A DNA stretch of 8,707 nucleotides from Flavobacteriales bacterium (GTDB lineage: Bacteria > Bacteroidota > Bacteroidia > Flavobacteriales_D > Crocinitomicaceae): contig RFNX01000180.1 in the NCBI GenBank assembly GCA_009926905.1, positions 1-8,707 of the forward strand, given 5' to 3'. Shown here in pieces: positions 4,488-8,707 of this stretch. Within the stretch, counting starts at the first letter, position 1. The number at the start of each line of letters is the position of its first letter. The notes under the pieces are model-generated. The model was not told the origin of the DNA. It worked only from the letters and a program-made list of their open reading frames with translations, and did not search any database. The position numbers were made by a program, and so were the translations under genes.

Positions 4488-6947
4488 TTATCTTAACTTA
4501 TAGCTGAAGTCTTCCAATTTCGGTGCGGATTCAAAATGAATCTTAAATGTATGTGTTCCAGGAAGTAAATTCACAAAATTGCGATCGAACTTCACCCCTG
4601 TTTGCATGGAGTACAACCAAAAATCAGCAACAAACGATTTCACCACCACTTTCACTTCCGCTGTTTTGGCTTTCAAATCGACATTTTCTAAGGTCAACGA
4701 AATTGGTTTTGCATTGAAAGCTTTTTTAGTTGAAACTAAGAAATCACGGGAATAGCCGTCATTTAAAGTTACTTTCACTAACACATCTTTTGCAAATTTT
4801 GCCGTTTTCTGAATCCAAATTTCTTGGTTTCCTTGGTATTTCAATTCGATGTTATTTGTTTGAACTTCCAACGATTTTCCTGTCAAATCAAAGGTTTCCA
4901 CTTCTACTTTTAAAAGCTGATTTGCTATTTCATCCGACTTTACAAAAAGACTCACCTCCCCTTTTTCGCTTGTTTTTTTCAAAATGGCAATCGTTCTGTA
5001 ATCGTCACGAACTGCGTATTGCAAGGCTTTCCAATTGCCATAGTAATCAATACTCGACCAAGTTGGTGCGGGCCAACAATCGTTCAATTGCCAGTACAAT
5101 GTTCCCATACAACGCGGTGCATCCAAACGGTGTCCTGCCACAGCTGAAGAAACCGCATACGCTTGTGTCAATTGCGAATAATAAACAAACTGCTCAAAAT
5201 CTTTGGTTTTACCAAAAAGTAAATTAGCGTGCTTTTCAATCATTCCATTTCCAACGTAGCTTTTTTGGTGGTGTTTCATCACTTTCGATTGCAAAGACCA
5301 ATCTGATTTCTCAGAAAATTGGTTCATCGTTGAAAATTCAGGAAAACTCTGAAAGCCATATTCAGCATTGAATCGACCTATCTTTTTCGCAAAATCTGAC
5401 ATGGGATCTTTTCCGTGCCAAACACCCCAATAATGTTGCGAACCGTGGTTATAAAAATCGTCATTTCCCCAATTACTTAAAGGCGAAGTGTGAATATAAT
5501 TTGTGTTTGTCCATTTATTGATAACCTTCACTGCCAAATCTTTAAACAAGTCGTCGTAGGCCTTTAGAATCACTTTTTGGTCTGCTTCATTCAATTTATA
5601 CTGCGATTGAAATCCCCAATTTTTCCAAGCGACATCTACTTCATTATTTCCATTTATCAAAACGACGCTTGGGTGAGCAGAAATGCGCGGCATTTGGTGA
5701 TTCAATTCAGTTTCTACCGAAGCTAGAAATTCTTTATCACCGGGATACATGGCGCAAGCAAACATCAAATCTTCCCAGACCATGATTCCTTTTTCATCAC
5801 AGGTATTAAAGAAAATTTCATCGGGATAATAGCCACCTCCCCAAACGCGTACCATATTGAAATTTGAAGCAACCATTTGGTCAATCATATTTACGATATC
5901 TACATCTTTCACTGCTGCTGGAAAAACAGATTGAGGGATGTAATCTGCGCCTTTACAGAAAATTGGAATGCCGTTTACATGAATTTCATAGCTTGTACCC
6001 CATTTGTCTTTTAGCTGCACTAATTCTGCTTTTCGAATTCCAAATTGGACGATTTTCTCATCAACTAATTCTTTCTTTTCATTGTACAATCTTAAAGTGT
6101 CCTGATACAAATGCTGTCCACCAAAACCAATCGGCCACCACATTTTAGGATCATTGATTTTAACGTCAACTTTAAATATTCCATCTTTCAAAAAAACATC
6201 TTCTGGTTCAATAACTCCTAAATTCGCCGATTTCAAAGTGAATTTTGCATCCTTATTTTTCAATGACAAATGGTAGGTTACCACCGCATATTTATCGTTA
6301 TAATCTTTGGTCGAAACGGAACAATTTTCAATCGCATTTTCTTTTCCAATGCGTAATTGAACAGGTTTTGAAAATCCCATCGTATTCATTCTCAATGCCC
6401 AATCCCAACCGAATTGATATTGAGGTTTACGTGATAAAGGTGCAGCTTTGACTTTATTTGGGTCGTTCGGTGCAGGATAATGAAAAGATTCTTTTTCGAA
6501 ACGCTCTTTGTGATAAAGAATTGGAGGAGTAAAAATGACTTTTACGTCGTTGTAACCACAATGTACATTTGATTGAATTTCAACCGTATGAGGATGATGA
6601 AAATTTCCAGCAGAATAAATCAATTTCTCATTCACAAAAACTTCAGCGTAAACATCAATATTGAGAAAATACAATTCTAATTTCGCTGCTTTGAACTCAT
6701 CTTCAGATAAATAGAATTTTGATTTTAATTCCCATTTTTGGTTTTCAATCCAATCGTATTTTTCTTCGTTTGTGCCATAAAATGGGTCTGGAAGTTCTTT
6801 TGATTCAAGGAATTTCTCTTGAATACTTCCTGCTTTTCCGAAATCTTGCCACGCTTTTTTATTCGTGTTGTAAAACTCCCACGTTAGCTCGCGTTGTGCA
6901 AAAAAGACATTCGACATAAGAAGAAAAATTAGAAGTAGTTTGTGCAT
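4488..6947 (-). CDS. Secreted beta-mannosidase, glycoside hydrolase family 2
   Basis: The enzyme should hydrolyse terminal non-reducing beta-D-mannose from mannosides such as manno-oligosaccharides or N-glycan cores, probably in the periplasm. The 819-residue protein starts with a signal peptide (MHKLLLIFLLMSNVFFAQ, likely cleaved near residue 18; no lipobox). The N-terminal jelly-roll domain (about 19-200) includes LNIDVYAEVFVN (95-106) and YQFGWDWALRMNTMG (177-191). An immunoglobulin-like domain (about 205-305) is followed by the TIM barrel (about 310-645) with MVRVWGGGYYPDEIFF (365-380), NGNNE with acid/base Glu436, NAEYGFQSFP with nucleophile Glu529, and MGTLYWQLNDCWPAPTWS (614-631). The spacing of the two glutamates (93 residues) fits beta-mannosidases as I recall them. 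Immunoglobulin-like domains complete the C-terminus to YKLR. No SusC/SusD pair or other carbohydrate enzyme is beside it, so it is not visibly part of a polysaccharide utilisation locus. Confidence 0.95.
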   Translation of the reverse strand: MHKLLLIFLLMSNVFFAQRELTWEFYNTNKKAWQDFGKAGSIQEKFLESKELPDPFYGTNEEKYDWIENQKWELKSKFYLSEDEFKAAKLELYFLNIDVYAEVFVNEKLIYSAGNFHHPHTVEIQSNVHCGYNDVKVIFTPPILYHKERFEKESFHYPAPNDPNKVKAAPLSRKPQYQFGWDWALRMNTMGFSKPVQLRIGKENAIENCSVSTKDYNDKYAVVTYHLSLKNKDAKFTLKSANLGVIEPEDVFLKDGIFKVDVKINDPKMWWPIGFGGQHLYQDTLRLYNEKKELVDEKIVQFGIRKAELVQLKDKWGTSYEIHVNGIPIFCKGADYIPQSVFPAAVKDVDIVNMIDQMVASNFNMVRVWGGGYYPDEIFFNTCDEKGIMVWEDLMFACAMYPGDKEFLASVETELNHQMPRISAHPSVVLINGNNEVDVAWKNWGFQSQYKLNEADQKVILKAYDDLFKDLAVKVINKWTNTNYIHTSPLSNWGNDDFYNHGSQHYWGVWHGKDPMSDFAKKIGRFNAEYGFQSFPEFSTMNQFSEKSDWSLQSKVMKHHQKSYVGNGMIEKHANLLFGKTKDFEQFVYYSQLTQAYAVSSAVAGHRLDAPRCMGTLYWQLNDCWPAPTWSSIDYYGNWKALQYAVRDDYRTIAILKKTSEKGEVSLFVKSDEIANQLLKVEVETFDLTGKSLEVQTNNIELKYQGNQEIWIQKTAKFAKDVLVKVTLNDGYSRDFLVSTKKAFNAKPISLTLENVDLKAKTAEVKVVVKSFVADFWLYSMQTGVKFDRNFVNLLPGTHTFKIHFESAPKLEDFSYKLR

Positions 6948-6978
6948 TTTCTGGAATTAAAAATCAGTTTTTAAAATT

Positions 6979-7020
6979 AAGGATATTATGGCCAAAATTG
7001 AATGAATTCTAAATATCCTT
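6979..7020. promoter_or_regulatory. Spaced 9-bp inverted repeat between divergent genes
   Basis: AAGGATATT (6979-6987) and AATATCCTT (7012-7020) are perfect inverted copies separated by 24 bases, centred in the 109-base gap between the beta-mannosidase and rlmF starts. The half-site spacing would place the two copies on about the same face of the helix, as in operators bound by dimers or looping proteins. Regulation of either gene through it is inference. A -7-like TAATTTTA for the mannosidase lies at 6979-6972, overlapping the left half-site; it deviates from consensus at the last base. Confidence 0.35.
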
Positions 7021-7056
7021 TTAATAAACTTTGAGATTATTGCTTACTTTTACTTT

Positions 7057-7986
7057 GTGTCAGACAGTAAAAAGCCAACTAAAAACAACCTACATCCTAG
7101 AAATCTTCATCAGGAACAATATGATTTTCAAGCATTAATTGAAACACTTCCAGAATTGAAATCTTTTGTCAGATTAAACGATTATGGCAATGAATCGATA
7201 GATTTTTTTGATCCAGAAGCTGTAAAATTTCTAAACAAAGCGCTTTTAAAACACTTTTACAAAATCGATTTTTGGGAACTTCCAATGAATTATTTGTGTC
7301 CACCAATTCCAGGACGTGCCGATTACATTCATTATGTTGCTGATTTAGTTAAAGGCAAAAAAAACGTAAAATGTTTGGACATTGGTGTAGGTGCAAATTG
7401 TGTTTATCCAATTATTGGGATTTCTAGTTATGACTGGAGTTTTGTGGGTTCTGACATCGATCCGATTGCAATTGAAAACGCACTACAAATTGCATCGAAC
7501 AATCGCATTTTGAAAGATAAATTAGAACTGCGTTTGCAATTAAACACAAGCTCGATTTTTAAAGGGATACTATCTGAAAATGAGCGATTTGACTTAAGTA
7601 TTTGCAATCCACCTTTTCATTCCTCAGCATTAGAAGCACAAACAGGAAGTCAACGAAAAATAAGTAATCTTAAAAATCAAAAAAATGCTAAGGTTGTTCT
7701 CAATTTTGGAGGACAAAACAATGAATTGTGGTGTGATGGTGGCGAAGAGAGATTTGTAAAATCAATGATTATTGAAAGCAAATTATTCAGCAATTCCTGT
7801 TTATGGTTTACAAGTTTGATTTCCAAAAAAGATAATTTACCGAAATTGTACAAAACTCTAAAATCTGTTGGGGTTTTTGAGGTGAAAACGATTCAAATGA
7901 GTCAAGGAAATAAAATTAGTCACCTACTCGCTTGGACCTTTCAGAACGAAAAACAACAAAAAGATTGGAAGTTGACACAGATATAA
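7057..7986 (+). CDS. rlmF: 23S rRNA (adenine-1618-N6)-methyltransferase
   Basis: RlmF methylates N6 of A1618 in 23S rRNA using S-adenosylmethionine. The 309-residue protein matches the E. coli enzyme (formerly YbiN) over its whole length: LHPRN near the N-terminus (12-16), FLNKALLKHFY (58-68), LCPPIPGRADYIH (80-92), SAM-binding CLDIGVGANCVYP (106-118), the methyltransferase motif NPPFH (184-188), then LNFGGQNNELWCDGGE (215-230) and LWFTSLISKKDNLP (249-262). The start is a GTG at 7057: no in-frame ATG exists between an upstream stop (7003-7005) and it, and the resulting M-S-D-S start aligns with the E. coli N-terminus. A TACTTTTA/TACTTTG sequence overlaps or touches the start codon and could be an off-consensus -7 element, which would imply a leaderless or very short leader mRNA. 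The DUF1456 gene follows after 47 bases. Confidence 0.97.
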   Translation: MSDSKKPTKNNLHPRNLHQEQYDFQALIETLPELKSFVRLNDYGNESIDFFDPEAVKFLNKALLKHFYKIDFWELPMNYLCPPIPGRADYIHYVADLVKGKKNVKCLDIGVGANCVYPIIGISSYDWSFVGSDIDPIAIENALQIASNNRILKDKLELRLQLNTSSIFKGILSENERFDLSICNPPFHSSALEAQTGSQRKISNLKNQKNAKVVLNFGGQNNELWCDGGEERFVKSMIIESKLFSNSCLWFTSLISKKDNLPKLYKTLKSVGVFEVKTIQMSQGNKISHLLAWTFQNEKQQKDWKLTQI

Positions 7987-8009
7987 GTGTGAATTTCAAG
8001 CTCAAAACT

Positions 8010-8017
8010 TACCTTTG
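8010..8017 (+). promoter_or_regulatory. -7 element for the DUF1456 gene
   Basis: TACCTTTG exactly matches TAnnTTTG and would place transcription start near 8023, about 10 bases before the ATG at 8034. I see no TTG at the proper -33 distance. It suggests the downstream gene can be transcribed separately from rlmF. Confidence 0.45.
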
Positions 8018-8033
8018 AAAAAAAAGAATTTTC

Positions 8034-8537
8034 ATGACGAATAATAGCATCATGCGCCGCTTGCGCTTTACTTTCGATTTCAACGACGATAAAATGATTG
8101 ATTTGTTCAGAAAAGCTGGAAAAGAAACGACGCGAGCAGAAATAAGTGATTGGTTAAAACGCGACGATCATGATGACTTTAAAAATCTGAATGACCAAAA
8201 TTTGGCGTATTTTCTAAATGGCTTTATCATTGAAAATAGAGGTAAAAAAGATGGAGAAACGCCTGTAGCGGAAAAGAAATTAACGAACAATACTATTTTT
8301 CGCAAACTGAAAATCGCTTTAAATTACAAAGACGAAGACATACTCGATATTTACAATTTGGTCGAAATGCGCATAAGTAAACACGAGTTAAGTGCCTTTT
8401 TCAGAAAACCTGACCACCAGCATTTTCGCTTGTGCAAAGACCAATTTTTAAGAAATTTCTTGCAAGGTTTACAACTTAAATACGCAAGTGACCGAATGAT
8501 CAAAGAAGAAGAGTTGGAAGGAAATGAAATTTATTAA
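8034..8537 (+). CDS. DUF1456 family protein (YehS-like)
   Basis: The 167-residue protein is made of two clearly homologous halves: TNNSIMRRLRFTF...ISDWLKRDDHDDFKNLNDQNLAYFLNGF-type sequence at about 2-64 and LTNNTIFRKLKIAL...LSAFFRKPDHQHFRLCKDQFLRNFLQGL-type sequence at about 83-146. Each half carries the pattern TNN(S/T)I-x-R-x-L, a (R/K)xxDHxxF stretch and a final F-L-x-G. This is the duplicated DUF1456 architecture of E. coli YehS (about 156 residues), whose biochemical function I do not know to be established. No signal peptide or membrane segment is present, so it is probably cytoplasmic. The ATG at 8034 is chosen because TNN at residues 2-4 matches the start of the second repeat. A -7 element lies 16 bases upstream of the ATG. 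Length is normal, with a charged C-terminal tail (KEEELEGNEIY). Confidence 0.93.
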   Translation: MTNNSIMRRLRFTFDFNDDKMIDLFRKAGKETTRAEISDWLKRDDHDDFKNLNDQNLAYFLNGFIIENRGKKDGETPVAEKKLTNNTIFRKLKIALNYKDEDILDIYNLVEMRISKHELSAFFRKPDHQHFRLCKDQFLRNFLQGLQLKYASDRMIKEEELEGNEIY

Positions 8538-8568
8538 TGGTTGATTTTTAATGTTCAATGCTTAATTG
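8534..8568 (+). repeat. Array of five degenerate 7-base units (TTAATGN) overlapping a stop codon
   Basis: Five consecutive heptamers fit exactly: TTAATGG (8534), TTGATTT (8541), TTAATGT (8548), TCAATGC (8555) and TTAATTG (8562). All begin with T and have AT at positions 4-5. The first unit contains the DUF1456 stop codon (8535-8537). The unit sequence differs from the heptamers after efp, but unit length and copy number are the same. Confidence 0.5.
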
Positions 8569-8632
8569 AAGTAAAATTGAAAGAAACGAATATCTAAAAA
8601 AGAAACAGAATTTTAAGTCATTTTTGCCTGCA

Positions 8633-8707
8633 TTTTCAAATCGTCACATTTTCAAATTTTCAAATCCATCATTCCATCATTCCATCATTCCATCATTCCA
8701 TCATTCC
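8633..8707 (+). repeat. Array of 8-base units (TTTTCAAA, TCGTCACA, TCCATCAT) reaching the window end
   Basis: From 8633 the sequence falls into a strict 8-base register: TTTTCAAA (8633), TCGTCACA (8641), TTTTCAAA (8649 and 8657), then five identical TCCATCAT units (8665, 8673, 8681, 8689, 8697) and TCC at 8705-8707. The change of unit sequence happens without loss of register. Only one G occurs on this strand. The array continues beyond the window, so its copy number and the next gene are unknown. The stretch 8569-8632 between the heptamers and octamers is A-rich and I see nothing in it. Confidence 0.8.

Noticed and set aside
4730..5227. 165-codon rightward open frame inside the beta-mannosidase gene
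   Set aside because: It lies antisense to conserved catalytic-domain and C-terminal coding sequence, has no promoter or start context, and its peptide has no recognisable domain. It is a by-product of the codon use on the other strand.
5864..6919. Three further rightward frames (5864-6148, 6245-6451, 6719-6919) within the mannosidase gene
   Set aside because: All are short, antisense to GH2 domains, and lack initiation signals.
8633..8707. CRISPR array
   Set aside because: Units are 8 bases with no spacers and no cas genes are present; this is a tandem repeat, not repeat-spacer architecture.
1..8707. Defence, toxin-antitoxin or mobile element
   Set aside because: All confident genes are housekeeping, metabolic or secretion genes. 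I found no transposase, integrase, terminal repeats or typical toxin-antitoxin pair.

Overview
The window looks like a chromosomal segment from a member of Bacteroidota, most likely Flavobacteriia. The DNA is AT-rich. Leaders lack Shine-Dalgarno sequences, and promoter-like sites have the TAnnTTTG (-7) form typical of this phylum. One gene encodes PorQ of the type IX secretion system (T9SS), and another gene starts like a T9SS-exported protein. I cannot fix the genus from the sequence alone.

Layout from left to right. The 5' end of a leftward secreted-protein gene (1-141) is divergent from efp (translation elongation factor P). After efp comes a 163-base gap built almost entirely of short-period repeats, then gcvT (aminomethyltransferase of the glycine cleavage system). 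gcvT converges on leftward porQ, and the gap between them holds two inverted repeats that look like terminators. A 321-base stretch with no convincing gene follows. Next is a leftward block: a secreted GH2 beta-mannosidase, cytidine deaminase (cdd) and a small lipoprotein, listed in transcription order and separated by 68 and 52 bases, so possibly co-transcribed. A divergent intergenic region with a 9-bp inverted repeat leads to rightward rlmF (23S rRNA m6A1618 methyltransferase) and a DUF1456/YehS-family gene. The window ends in another repeat-rich region.

Most genes are housekeeping or metabolic: translation (efp, rlmF), one-carbon metabolism (gcvT), pyrimidine salvage (cdd) and mannoside breakdown. 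They do not form one pathway. PorQ and the truncated left-hand gene both point to protein export by the T9SS, but they are separate transcription units.

I see no defence island, mobile element, CRISPR array, tRNA or rRNA. The most unusual feature is non-coding. Both repeat-rich intergenic regions (846-986 and 8534-8707) carry, on the same strand, an array of 7-base units followed by an array of 8-base units. The units drift in sequence but keep strict register. In the first region the last octamer ends 3 bases before the gcvT start codon.
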